From Arthrobacter_D sp015752045 (lineage in GTDB: Bacteria > Actinomycetota > Actinomycetes > Actinomycetales > Micrococcaceae), in assembly GCF_015752045.1 (NCBI RefSeq), contig NZ_JADOUS010000001.1, positions 62,001-126,000 on the forward strand: a stretch of DNA of 64,000 bases. Direction: 5' to 3'. The notes under the pieces were generated by a model. The model had not been told where the DNA came from and searched no databases. It saw only the letters and a program-made list of their open reading frames with translations. Each line of letters starts with the position of its first letter. Position 1 is the first letter of the stretch. A program made the translations under genes and the position numbers. Positions 16,758 to 24,815 of this stretch are shown here, piece by piece.

Positions 16758-17909
16758 ATGCAGGACGGGACGACGGCGGACTTCGGCGGGCTGCAGGACA
16801 CGGCGCGATCGGTGGGACCCGTGCTCGAACCGTTCCGGGACATCCGGCGGATCGCCGTCCTGCGCGGTGGCGGCCTCGGGGACCTCATGTTCGCGATGCC
16901 CGCGCTCTCCGCCCTCGAGGCCCGCTATCCCGACGCCGCGATCACCCTGCTCGGCATGCCCGGCCACGCCGCGCTGCTCGCGGGACGGCCGGGGCCGGTG
17001 GCATCGGTCCTCGTGCTGCCCGTCTCCCCCGGTGTCCGCCCCGGGGACGAGGAGCCGGGCGCCGTGGACGCCTTCTTCGCCGGCATCGAGGGGTCCTTCG
17101 ACCTGGCCGTCCAGCTGCACGGCGGCGGCCGCAACTCGAATCCGTTCCTCCTGCGGCTGGGGGCCCGCCACACGGTGGGAACCCGAACGACGGACGCCGC
17201 GGCGCTGGAACGCACCATCCCCTACGTGTACTACCAGCACGAGGTGTTCCGGGCCCTGGAGGTCGTGGGCCTGGCCGGCGCCAGGCCCGTGGACCTGGAA
17301 GCGCGGGTGAGCGTCCTCCCGGAGGAGGTGGACCGGGCGGCGCAGCTGACCGGCGACGGCGCCGTCGTCGCCCTGCATCCCGGCGCCACGGACCCGCGCC
17401 GCCGGTGGCCGTCGTCGTCGTTCGCCGACGTCGCGGTGCGGGCGGCGGCGGACGGCTGCGACGTGGTGGTGGTCGGGGACGCGACGGACGTGCCGGCGGC
17501 GGAGGAGATCGTCCGCCTGGCCCTCGCGCAGGACCCGACGGCGCACGTCCGTTCGCTCGCGGGGCGGCTGTCGCTCGGTGAACTGACCGGCGTGCTCCAC
17601 CGCAGCGCGGTCCTGGTCGGCAACGACAGCGGACCCCGGCACCTCGCGCAGGCCGTGGGCACGCCCACGGTCGGCGTGTACTGGATCGGCAACGTGATCA
17701 ATGCAGGGGCTGTGGGCCGCACCCTCCACCGCGTCCACTTCTCCTGGGTGACACACTGCCCGGTCTGCGGCGTGGACATCACCCAGGTGGGCTGGACGGC
17801 GGAACGCTGCGAGCACGATGACTCGATCGTCGCGACCGTCCAGCCCGAAGCCGTCTACGCGGATGTGGCCGAACTCAGGGCCACGAGCCTTCTTCTGCGT
17901 GGGCGATGA
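16758..17909 (+). CDS. Glycosyltransferase family 9 (heptosyltransferase-like)
   Basis: GT-B glycosyltransferase of the ADP-heptose:glycan heptosyltransferase family, 383 residues. The N-terminal acceptor domain shows VLRGGGLGDLMFAMPALSAL. The C-terminal nucleotide-sugar domain has VALHPGATDPRRRWP, a VVVGD loop, and VGNDSGPRHLAQAVGTPTV with the conserved DSGPxHLA motif. Near the end a Cys group (HCPVCG then RCEHD) matches the Cys cluster of many family members. GGAGAGGA precedes the ATG. It is transcribed away from the dehydrogenase-hldE unit, and its 3' end overlaps the convergent SDR gene by 35 bp. Confidence 0.88.
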   Translation: MQDGTTADFGGLQDTARSVGPVLEPFRDIRRIAVLRGGGLGDLMFAMPALSALEARYPDAAITLLGMPGHAALLAGRPGPVASVLVLPVSPGVRPGDEEPGAVDAFFAGIEGSFDLAVQLHGGGRNSNPFLLRLGARHTVGTRTTDAAALERTIPYVYYQHEVFRALEVVGLAGARPVDLEARVSVLPEEVDRAAQLTGDGAVVALHPGATDPRRRWPSSSFADVAVRAAADGCDVVVVGDATDVPAAEEIVRLALAQDPTAHVRSLAGRLSLGELTGVLHRSAVLVGNDSGPRHLAQAVGTPTVGVYWIGNVINAGAVGRTLHRVHFSWVTHCPVCGVDITQVGWTAERCEHDDSIVATVQPEAVYADVAELRATSLLLRGR

Positions 17910-18600
17910 CCATCTCGCGGATCTCGCAGCTCTTCGGCTGCGAGAGTGCGAAGAGGATCGCCTCGGCGACGCGCTCGGGATCATTCAGGCGTGAGTCGTC
18001 CTGCGGCTTGTACTGCTCGTCGCGGTCGTCGAAGAAGCGGGTCTTCATGCCGCCGGGGATGATCGTCGTGACGCCGATCTGCCCGGCGGTCTCCGCGGCC
18101 AGCGCCTGCGAGAACCCCATGACCCCGAACTTCGACGCGCAGTAGGCCGTGGCGTCGCCGACGGCCTTGATGCCGAGGGTCGAGGCGATGGTGACCACGC
18201 GGCCGTGGGTCTTCTTCAGGTACGGCAGGGCGGCGCGGGCGGTGGACGCCGTGCCCATAAGGTTCACGCCGATGACCTTCTCCCACTGGTCGGCGGGCAC
18301 GGTGTCGAGTGCCCCGCACCGGTCGATCCCGGCGGCGGTGACGACGGCGTCGAGCCCGTCCATCATCTCGGCGGCCTCGCGGACCGCGGTCTCGACGGCC
18401 TCGCGGTCGGCGACGTCGACCTCGAAGGCCTTGACGCCGGTCACGCTGCTGATGTCACGGTCCAGCACCACGGGGGTTCCGCCCGCGGCGAGGACGCCCT
18501 GGACGATGGCCGCGCCGAGGCCGGAGCCCCCGCCGGTGACCAGGACGCGTCCCGGGTTGAAGCCGTTGCCGCTCGTGGTGGTCGTGGTGTTCTCGGTCAT
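17875..18600 (-). CDS. Short-chain dehydrogenase/reductase
   Basis: Classical SDR of 241 residues: TGGGSGLGAA cofactor motif at the N-terminus, NLMGTA-type helix, catalytic Ser in TIASTLG and YCASK with the catalytic Tyr/Lys. At this length and with these motifs it is not an HldD-type epimerase, which is an extended SDR of over 300 residues. Its substrate, probably a sugar or a glycan-linked alcohol given the operon, is unknown. AAAGGAA lies 8 nt before the ATG at 18598-18600. It is the last gene of the minus-strand heptose operon, 59 bp after hldE copy 2. Confidence 0.85.
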   Translation of the reverse strand: MTENTTTTTSGNGFNPGRVLVTGGGSGLGAAIVQGVLAAGGTPVVLDRDISSVTGVKAFEVDVADREAVETAVREAAEMMDGLDAVVTAAGIDRCGALDTVPADQWEKVIGVNLMGTASTARAALPYLKKTHGRVVTIASTLGIKAVGDATAYCASKFGVMGFSQALAAETAGQIGVTTIIPGGMKTRFFDDRDEQYKPQDDSRLNDPERVAEAILFALSQPKSCEIREMVIAHAEEGSWP

Positions 18601-18659
18601 GTGCGTTCCTTTCGTAGCGTGCACGGGGCCGGCCGGACGGGCCGGGAGGTCTCTGGAGG

Positions 18660-20027
18660 TCAGCCGACGCGGGCGAGCGCGGCCGCCAGTTTCGTGGTGG
18701 AGCGTGCGGGGATGTACGGGACGGTGACGGTCCTGCCGCCCCAGCTGCTCACCAGCGCGGCTTCGGGGAGGTCCTCGGCCGCGTAGTCGCCGCCCTTGAC
18801 CCAGATGTCGGGTTGCAGGCGGGAGATGGCGTTCTCGGGTGTCGACTCGGAGAAGACCAGGACGGCGTCCACGCACCCGAGGGCCGAGAGCAGCTCGGCG
18901 CGGTCCTCCTGCTTGATGATGGGCCGGTTGTCCCCCTTGAGCCCGCGCACCGACTCGTCCGAATTGAGGCAGACGATCAGGCAGTCACCGAGCCGGCGTG
19001 CCGCGGCGAGTGTCCGAGCGTGCCCGGCGTGCAGGAGGTCGAAGCATCCGCCGGTCGCGACGACGGTCCCACCGGCCTCACGCGTCCGCCGCACCACGGC
19101 GAGGGCGTCAAGCCCGTCGACGGGCAGCTGCTGCGGGGCGTCCTCACGCTGCCGGCCCATCGCCCCGACGCCCCCGGAGGTGAGGAAGTGCGCGGCGGTC
19201 TCGACCGCCTGCTGCGCGGCGGCGTCGATCGGCGCTCCCTGCGCGAGTCCGACGGCGAGCGCCGAGGCGAAGCGGTCACCCGCACCGCAGGGGTCCGAAG
19301 CGCTGACCCGGGGCGCGGGCACCACCTGGGGCAGGAGGCCCGTCGCGGCGACGAGGGCCCCGTGGTCGCCCATGGTGACGAGCACGGCCCTGCTCCCCCA
19401 GTCGGCGAGGAGGACGTCGGCAGCCGCCGCCGCGGCCCGGGTCCCGGAGTCCCGGATCCCGGCGAAGCGCAGGGCCTCCCCGAGGTTGGGGGTCACCGCA
19501 GCCACGCCCGGGACGGGCCGGGCGCCGGCGGGATGGGGATCCCAGACCACCGGGATCGTCCCGGCGAGCGCCTCGAGGCGGGCCCGCAGGGCTTCGTTGG
19601 CGAGCAGGCCGCGGCCGTAGTCCGCCGCGATGATCGCGTCGGCGCCGTCGAGGGCGGCCAGCATCTCGTCGGTGGATCCCGGCACGGGAGGCGTCGCGCA
19701 GCCCTCGTCGAACCGGACGACCGCCTGGCCGGAGGCACGGACCCTCGTCTTGACGGGGGTGGGCGCACCCGAGGGACCGGCGACCACGGTCACGCCGTCG
19801 AGCTCGGCCCGCAGCAGCCCGGACGCCTCGTCCTCCGCGAGGACGGTGACCAGGACGGCGTCGTGCCCGTCGAAGTGCAGCATGCGGGCCACGAGGCCCG
19901 CTCCCCCGGCGCGGCGCTGGACGTCGTCGACGTCGACGACGGGCACGGGCGCGTCCGGCGACAGCCGACCGGCCCCGCCGGAGAGGTCGGTGTCGAGCAG
20001 GACGTCCCCGACCACCACGATCCTCAT
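18660..20027 (-). CDS. hldE: HldE-like bifunctional kinase/nucleotidyltransferase (copy 2, divergent kinase half)
   Basis: 455-residue fusion with the same architecture as the copy at 13566. The PfkB half keeps VVVGDVLLD, SPDAPVPVVDVD and GAGDRFASAL (~246), but the sugar-binding GGAAN...A block is replaced by RAGGAGLVARML with the Asn lost. The nucleotidyltransferase half is well preserved: GGCFDLLHAGHARTL (HxGH ~332), LNSDESVRGLKGDNRP and VKGGDY. It may act mainly as the ADP-heptose nucleotidyltransferase, or phosphorylate another sugar. The ATG overlaps the gmhA stop by 4 nt (ATGA). Confidence 0.85.
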   Translation of the reverse strand: MRIVVVGDVLLDTDLSGGAGRLSPDAPVPVVDVDDVQRRAGGAGLVARMLHFDGHDAVLVTVLAEDEASGLLRAELDGVTVVAGPSGAPTPVKTRVRASGQAVVRFDEGCATPPVPGSTDEMLAALDGADAIIAADYGRGLLANEALRARLEALAGTIPVVWDPHPAGARPVPGVAAVTPNLGEALRFAGIRDSGTRAAAAAADVLLADWGSRAVLVTMGDHGALVAATGLLPQVVPAPRVSASDPCGAGDRFASALAVGLAQGAPIDAAAQQAVETAAHFLTSGGVGAMGRQREDAPQQLPVDGLDALAVVRRTREAGGTVVATGGCFDLLHAGHARTLAAARRLGDCLIVCLNSDESVRGLKGDNRPIIKQEDRAELLSALGCVDAVLVFSESTPENAISRLQPDIWVKGGDYAAEDLPEAALVSSWGGRTVTVPYIPARSTTKLAAALARVG

Positions 20028-20776
20028 CGCTGCTCCTCCCGACGGCGGCGGTGGACCTCGGCGTCGAAGGCCCGGCAGATCGCATGCAGGGCGATGAGGT
20101 GGCCCTCCTGGGCATTGGCGGACTGCGCGTCGACCGCGACGAAGTCGTCGACGCACTCGGTGAGTGGGTTGGGTCCGGCGCCGGTGAGCGCCCAGGTGGT
20201 GATGCCGGCCGAGCGGGCGGCATCGACGGCGTGGAGCAGGTTGGGGCTCCTGCCACTCGTGCTCAGGAGCACCAGGATGTCCCCCGGGCGGCCGTGGGCG
20301 CTCACCTGGCGGGCGTACAGGTGGTCGAACCCGTAGTCGTTGGCGATCGCCGTGACCGCGGAACTCTCCGCGTGCAGGGAGATCGCCGAGAACGGTTCGC
20401 GCTCGCCGTCGAACCGGCCGACGAGTTCCGCGGTCAGGTGCTGGGCCTCGGCGGCGGAGCCACCGTTGCCGGCCGCGAGCAGCCGCCGGCCGGCCAGGAG
20501 GCGGTCCGCCATCTCCACTCCCCAGCCCGCGAGGGTCCCGGCGTTGAGGGCGAGGGATTCCAGGGCGGGGGTGACCGCACGGAGGTGGTCCAGGACGAGG
20601 CGTCGCGAGTCCTCCAGCACGGTGTGCGGGACAGTGTCCGGGACGGTGTCCGGGACGGTGTCCGGGACGGTGTCCGGGACGGTGTCCGGGACGGTGTCCG
20701 GGACGGTGTCCGGGACGGTGTGCCGGACGGCGTCCGACCTGATGTCGGCCTGGATGTCCGAGAGATGCGTGGTCAC
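20024..20776 (-). CDS. gmhA: Sedoheptulose-7-phosphate isomerase-like SIS protein with a tandem-repeat N-terminus
   Basis: SIS-domain protein predicted to convert sedoheptulose 7-phosphate to D-glycero-D-manno-heptose 7-phosphate, the entry step to ADP-heptose. GmhA signatures: AGNGGSAAEAQHLTAELVGRF (~99-119), LLSTSGRSPNLLHAV, and NAQEGHLIALHAICRAF with the catalytic His helix. Unusual is an N-terminal extension holding seven consecutive VPDT tetrapeptides flanked by VRHT and VPHT. The GTG start at 20774-20776 overlaps the upstream glycosyltransferase stop (GTGA) and has AGGAGG 9 nt upstream. 250 residues against roughly 190-200 for ordinary GmhA. Confidence 0.85.
   Translation of the reverse strand: MTTHLSDIQADIRSDAVRHTVPDTVPDTVPDTVPDTVPDTVPDTVPDTVPHTVLEDSRRLVLDHLRAVTPALESLALNAGTLAGWGVEMADRLLAGRRLLAAGNGGSAAEAQHLTAELVGRFDGEREPFSAISLHAESSAVTAIANDYGFDHLYARQVSAHGRPGDILVLLSTSGRSPNLLHAVDAARSAGITTWALTGAGPNPLTECVDDFVAVDAQSANAQEGHLIALHAICRAFDAEVHRRRREEQR
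20621..20728. repeat. Nine 12-bp tandem repeats inside gmhA
   Basis: The unit GGTGTCCGGGAC (plus strand) occurs nine times head to tail; six copies (20645-20716) are identical and the outer three carry one or two changes. Because 12 is a multiple of three, copy-number change would lengthen or shorten the protein by VPDT units without a frameshift. The outer copies being degenerate and the inner ones perfect is what slippage expansion would produce. Confidence 0.95.
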
Positions 20777-22065
20777 AGTGCCCTGCCTCCTGTGCTTTCG
20801 AGTCGACGCGCAGCACTGCGCCGCGCGGTGGCCGGTCCTGCGGGTGCTGCGTCGGTGAGGGCCGCCTGGTAGGCCTTCTCGGTGTCGGCCGCGATACGGC
20901 TCCATGAGTAGCGGGCCTTCACGCGGCGGTAGCCGGTGTCGCCGAGCTCGCGCGCCCAGGCGGGTTCGCCCACGATGTCGGAGATCGCGGCGGCGATGGC
21001 CGCCGGATCCCTGGGCGGGACGTGCAGCCCGGTCGAGCCGTGCACCACGGTGTCGACGAGGCCCCCGACGGCCGCGGCGACCACCGGGACGCCGCACGCC
21101 ATGGCCTCGAGCGGGACGATCCCGAACGGCTCGTACCAGGGGGCGCAGACCACGGCGTCCGCGCTGCGGAGCACCGCGGGCATCTCCGCCCGGGACACCT
21201 GGCCGCGCAGGACCACCCGGTCGGCGACGCCGAGATCCACGGCGAGCGCGCGGAGCCGCTGCGCCTCCGGATCGTCCTCGAGCGCGGTCGAACTGCCGGC
21301 GCCGCCCACGATGTGGAGTTCGACGTCGACGCGGCCCAGGTCGGCGAGCGCGCGCATCGCGCGGATGACGAGATCCATGCCCTTGCGCGGGACCAGCCGT
21401 CCCACGCTCACGATCCGGTGCGCGCGGGCGCGGTCCTCCGCGGGCCCGTGCGGCGTGAACAGGTCGACGTCGACGCCGCAGGGGGCGATCGACACCCGGC
21501 CGCCCGGGACGCCCATGGCCTTGAGCTCGAACACCTCGTCCGAGCACGTCGCGACGACGCGGTCTGCGCTGCGTCCCACCATCGCCTCGAGCACGAGCCG
21601 CTCGGACGGACTGGTGTCCTCGGCTCCCTGGTGGCGGCGTTTGACGGTGCCGAGGGCGTGGAAGGTCTGGATGACCTGCACGGGCCGGCCCTCGGCGCGC
21701 GACTGTCGGGCGGCGTCGAGCGCGGCGAGACCGGACATCCAGAAATGCCCGTGCACGATGTCCGGCGGTTCCTGCCCCCAGTCCTCCACGATGCCTTCGG
21801 CCAGCTCACCCATGTAGGGCAGGAGCAGGTCCTTCGGGACGGTCCGCACGGGGCCCGCGGTGACGTGCACGACCTCCAGGCGCGGATCGGTGCGCACCCG
21901 GTCCGGCAGGGCCGGATCGTCGCGCCGCGTGTACACCGTCACGTCGTGTCCCCGGCGGGCCAGCGCGAGGGACAGCTCGGCGACGTGGACGTTCTGCCCA
22001 CCGGCGTCGACACCCCCCAGCGCGGCGAGCGGACTGGCGTGCTCCGACACCATCGAGATCCTCAC
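20773..22065 (-). CDS. Glycosyltransferase family 4 (MshA/sucrose-phosphate-synthase-like)
   Basis: Retaining GT-B glycosyltransferase, 430 residues. The N-terminal donor/acceptor loop GGVDAGGQNVHVAELS resembles MshA and sucrose-phosphate synthases. The C-terminal half has VSVGRLVPRKGMDLVI and the EPFGIVPLEAMACGVPVVAA block with the two Glu of the EX7E motif. It should add a hexose or similar sugar from a nucleotide donor to the growing glycan. Start ATG 22063-22065 overlaps the preceding gene's stop by 4 nt. It is third in the minus-strand operon after gmhB and GT9. Confidence 0.88.
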   Translation of the reverse strand: MRISMVSEHASPLAALGGVDAGGQNVHVAELSLALARRGHDVTVYTRRDDPALPDRVRTDPRLEVVHVTAGPVRTVPKDLLLPYMGELAEGIVEDWGQEPPDIVHGHFWMSGLAALDAARQSRAEGRPVQVIQTFHALGTVKRRHQGAEDTSPSERLVLEAMVGRSADRVVATCSDEVFELKAMGVPGGRVSIAPCGVDVDLFTPHGPAEDRARAHRIVSVGRLVPRKGMDLVIRAMRALADLGRVDVELHIVGGAGSSTALEDDPEAQRLRALAVDLGVADRVVLRGQVSRAEMPAVLRSADAVVCAPWYEPFGIVPLEAMACGVPVVAAAVGGLVDTVVHGSTGLHVPPRDPAAIAAAISDIVGEPAWARELGDTGYRRVKARYSWSRIAADTEKAYQAALTDAAPAGPATARRSAARRLESTGGRAL

Positions 22066-23063
22066 TGGGCTTTCCTCTCCGTGACCGCCAGGACGCGGTG
22101 TCGCGTCGGTTCCTGCTCCAGGACCTCGTCCCAGTCCGCCAGGAAGCGGGCCAGCCCGTACCGTGCGAGGACCGCCTCCCGTGCCGCGCGTCCCCGGGTC
22201 CGGGCGTCGTCGGGGTCGTCGATCAGCCTCGCCGCCATGCGGACGAGGTCGTCGACGTCCGTCGAGATCGCTCCCGCCTCGGCGGGCACCGCGCGTGCCG
22301 CCTCCGTGGTGGCGAGGGCGAGCACCGGGAGCCCCACGTGCATCGCTTCGAGGAGCGAGAGTCCGAGGGACGTCCAGCGGACCGGGTGGATGTAGGCCCG
22401 GGAGCGCCCGAGCCGTGCGTGCAGCTGCGCCGTGGCCAGGTCGCCACCGATGCGCAGTTCCCCGGGCGCGAGGTCCAGGGTGTCGGCGAGCCCGTCGGTC
22501 CCCATCCCGAAGACCTCCAGCGGCGCGACCCTTGCGAAGCGGGGCAGCAGGTCGGTCCCGGTGATGCGGCCGCGGCGCACGGGCTCGTTGACGACGACGG
22601 CGAGCTGTTCGAGCTCACCGGTGTAGAGGTAGCCCGGGTCCACGATGCCGTGCTCGATCACCGTGGTGCTCGCGGCGCCGTTGTCCCAGAAGAGGGCATT
22701 GAAGTGGGTGACGTGGACGATCGGGATGTCCGACTGGCCTGCCAGCGGGTGGACGGTGCCGACGATGTCGCGGCGCGGCGTGTTGTGCTCGAGGAAGACC
22801 GCCGGGAGGTCGCGGCCCGGAGTGCGTCCCAGGAGCCGCTCGCACTCGGCGATCTCCTCGACCCGCTGCAGGACGACGACGTCGATGGCGGCGTCGGCGA
22901 GGTCCCCGGGTGCCACCTCGACGACGGACGCCGGCCAGGCGCGGCCGGCGCGGCCGAGGCCCCAGGCGCCGCCGTCGGGCGTAGTCGGTAGCACGTAGGT
23001 GTGCTCCCCGCGCACGAAGGCATCGGTCCATCCTCCGTGCACGTGCCATAGCAGGATCCTCAT
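22062..23063 (-). CDS. GT-B glycosyltransferase
   Basis: 333-residue putative glycosyltransferase. The N-terminus (MRILLWHVHGGWTDAFVRGEHTY) has a glycosyltransferase-like acceptor loop. The C-terminal half contains RAYIHPVRWTSLGLSLLEAMHVGLPVLALATTEA, where SLGLSLLEAM corresponds to the donor-binding Glu region of GT4 enzymes. It is shorter than typical GT4 proteins and more divergent, so donor and acceptor cannot be predicted. Start and stop each overlap a neighbouring gene by 4 nt, so it is an obligatory member of the operon. Confidence 0.8.
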   Translation of the reverse strand: MRILLWHVHGGWTDAFVRGEHTYVLPTTPDGGAWGLGRAGRAWPASVVEVAPGDLADAAIDVVVLQRVEEIAECERLLGRTPGRDLPAVFLEHNTPRRDIVGTVHPLAGQSDIPIVHVTHFNALFWDNGAASTTVIEHGIVDPGYLYTGELEQLAVVVNEPVRRGRITGTDLLPRFARVAPLEVFGMGTDGLADTLDLAPGELRIGGDLATAQLHARLGRSRAYIHPVRWTSLGLSLLEAMHVGLPVLALATTEAARAVPAEAGAISTDVDDLVRMAARLIDDPDDARTRGRAAREAVLARYGLARFLADWDEVLEQEPTRHRVLAVTERKAQ

Positions 23064-24163
23064 CGGTGTCCCCTCGTTGGTCGGCGGCCCTCTGTGCGGC
23101 CGATGCTGCGGCGTGAGCCGAGTGACGATATGCCGGAACCGAGCCGGAGGACGGCGTCCACCACGTCCTCCGGGGAGACGCCGGACAGGCAGGGATGCCC
23201 CTGCACCGGGCAGACGCGGGCCCGGCTGAGTGCGCAGGCGGCGTCCTGGTCACCGAGCAGTTCCACCGGCACACGGTAGGGCGCCCAGCGCACCGCCGGG
23301 ACCACGGGAGAGAACAGGCAGACGACGGGGGTGCCGACGGCGGCCGCCAGATGTGCCGGCCCGGTGTTGCCGGTGATGATGACGGACGCGCCGGCGATGA
23401 CGGATCCAAGGGTGGCGAGGTCCGTCCTGCCCCCGAGGTCCAGGGCCTCCGGGCCGGCGACCGTGGACGTCAGGTCGGTCTCGTCCGGCCCGCCGGTGAC
23501 CACCACGCGGAAGCCCGCGGCGGTCAGGAGTTCGACGGCGGCCGCATGGTGGAGCGGGGGCCAGGCGCGGGCGGGCACGGAGGCACCGGGGTGGACGACG
23601 ACGTAGGGGCCGTGTCCCACGAGGGCGGAGGCATCGGCGAGGCCGGTGACCTGCAGCCGGCCGTCGTCGCCCGGGGGCAGGGCATACCCCGCCGCCTCCG
23701 CGATGCCGAGGGCCCGCTCCGCTTCCGGCTGGTCCTCCGGGAAGTCCTCGCCGGGCTTGAGCCGGATGTCGAGGAGCGATCCGGCGTAGTCGACGGACGC
23801 GCCGGCGATCCTCCGGATACCGGCGAGCCGGAGCAGCAGCGCGAGGGGCAGCGGCGACTGGTGGAACGAGGTCAGGAGCACGGCCTCGTCCACGCCGAGC
23901 GCCACCACGGCGTCGTGCAGTTCGGCCATCAGCTCCGGCGTGGGCTCGGGGGCCGGGTCCACGATCCACGGAGCGGACCAGATGACGACGTCGACGACGC
24001 CCGGCAGCAGCCACGCCGCCGCCGCGCCCTGCGGCCCGCACAGCATGACGACGTCGTTCGGGGAGTCCCCGTGGTCCCCTGCGGCGACGGCCCGGACGGC
24101 GGGCCCGGCGAGGAGGACGTCGCCGGCGCTGTCCAGGCGGGCGACGAGGACCCGGCGCCTCAC
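23060..24163 (-). CDS. Glycosyltransferase family 9 (heptosyltransferase-like)
   Basis: 367-residue GT9 protein with VLVARLDSAGDVLLAGPAVRAV at the N-terminus, VVVHPGASVPARAWP, VVTGGPDE and ITGNTGPAHLAAAVGTPVVCLF in the nucleotide-sugar domain. The C-terminal CALSRARVCPVQGHPCLSG Cys group, with a CPxxGHPC pattern, is typical of LPS-type heptosyltransferases. The start is GTG 24161-24163, which overlaps the gmhB stop as GTGA; an open frame further upstream is a gmhB shadow. Expected to transfer heptose from ADP-heptose to an unknown acceptor. Confidence 0.88.
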   Translation of the reverse strand: MRRRVLVARLDSAGDVLLAGPAVRAVAAGDHGDSPNDVVMLCGPQGAAAAWLLPGVVDVVIWSAPWIVDPAPEPTPELMAELHDAVVALGVDEAVLLTSFHQSPLPLALLLRLAGIRRIAGASVDYAGSLLDIRLKPGEDFPEDQPEAERALGIAEAAGYALPPGDDGRLQVTGLADASALVGHGPYVVVHPGASVPARAWPPLHHAAAVELLTAAGFRVVVTGGPDETDLTSTVAGPEALDLGGRTDLATLGSVIAGASVIITGNTGPAHLAAAVGTPVVCLFSPVVPAVRWAPYRVPVELLGDQDAACALSRARVCPVQGHPCLSGVSPEDVVDAVLRLGSGISSLGSRRSIGRTEGRRPTRGHR

Positions 24164-24708
24164 GGCGTGACCGTCCACAGCGCGTCGACGGCCTCGGCGA
24201 GGGTCCGGGCGACGGCGGGCGCCGAGCGGATCTCGTCCTGGAGCGTGATGCCGGTCGGGACGAGGACGGCCTGCGCACCGGCGGCGGCCGCGGCTCCCAT
24301 GTCCGCCCCGATGTCCCCGATCACGGCGACGTCCGCGGCGTCGAGGCCCAGACGGGCGCTGGCCGCGAGGACCATCCCCGGGCCGGGCTTCCTGCAGGTG
24401 CAGCCGTCCTCGGACCCGTGGGGGCAGAGCTCCCACACGTCGAACGGTCCGAGCAGTTCCTCGACGCGGGCGTTGACGGCGTCGACCTGCTCACGGGTGA
24501 TCAGTCCCCTGGCGATCCCCGACTGGTTGGTAACCACGCCCACCGGGATGCCGCGGGAGCGCAGGCCGTCGAGCACCTCGCGCGCCCCCGGCATGGCCCG
24601 CACGAGCGCAGGATCACCGTTGTAGGGGACGTCCACGACGATCGTCCCGTCGCGGTCGAACAGGACGGCCCGGGGAGCTGTCCGCGGGGGTCCGGCCGAA
24701 GTATGCAT
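24160..24708 (-). CDS. gmhB: D-glycero-D-manno-heptose-1,7-bisphosphate 7-phosphatase
   Basis: HAD-IIIA phosphatase of 182 residues with motif I FDRDGTIV (Asp nucleophile and Asp+2), VVTNQSGIARG (motif II), CRKPGPGM (motif III Lys) and IGDIGADMGAA (motif IV). The zinc-binding loop CPHGSEDGCTCRKP (C-x-H, C-x-C) identifies GmhB-type enzymes rather than histidinol phosphatase. It removes the 7-phosphate between the two HldE reactions. It heads the minus-strand operon. The ATG at 24706-24708 has no Shine-Dalgarno and lies a few nt after CTAAGCCTG, part of the element shared with two other promoters. Confidence 0.93.
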   Translation of the reverse strand: MHTSAGPPRTAPRAVLFDRDGTIVVDVPYNGDPALVRAMPGAREVLDGLRSRGIPVGVVTNQSGIARGLITREQVDAVNARVEELLGPFDVWELCPHGSEDGCTCRKPGPGMVLAASARLGLDAADVAVIGDIGADMGAAAAAGAQAVLVPTGITLQDEIRSAPAVARTLAEAVDALWTVTP

Positions 24709-24709
24709 A

Positions 24710-24718
24710 CAGGCTTAG
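24710..24718. promoter_or_regulatory. Copy of the CAGGCTTAG element at the gmhB start
   Basis: Nine bases identical to the right half of the element at 16648-16656. The site lies between the gmhB start codon and the divergent GT9 gene at 24816, 2-10 nt upstream of the gmhB ATG, where a -10 region of a leaderless gene would be. Confidence 0.35.
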
Positions 24719-24815
24719 TTCCCGGGAAGGAGCAGTACTAAACACTTTCGGCCGAACTTCTTCCCAGCGGGCACGCCCGCCGGACACGCATCGATCCTCT
24801 GGCAGGATCGTCCCC

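Noticed and set aside
20621..20728. Tandem 12-bp repeats as a possible CRISPR array or origin iterons
   Set aside because: Units are contiguous with no spacers, keep the gmhA reading frame, and have no adjacent cas or replication genes.
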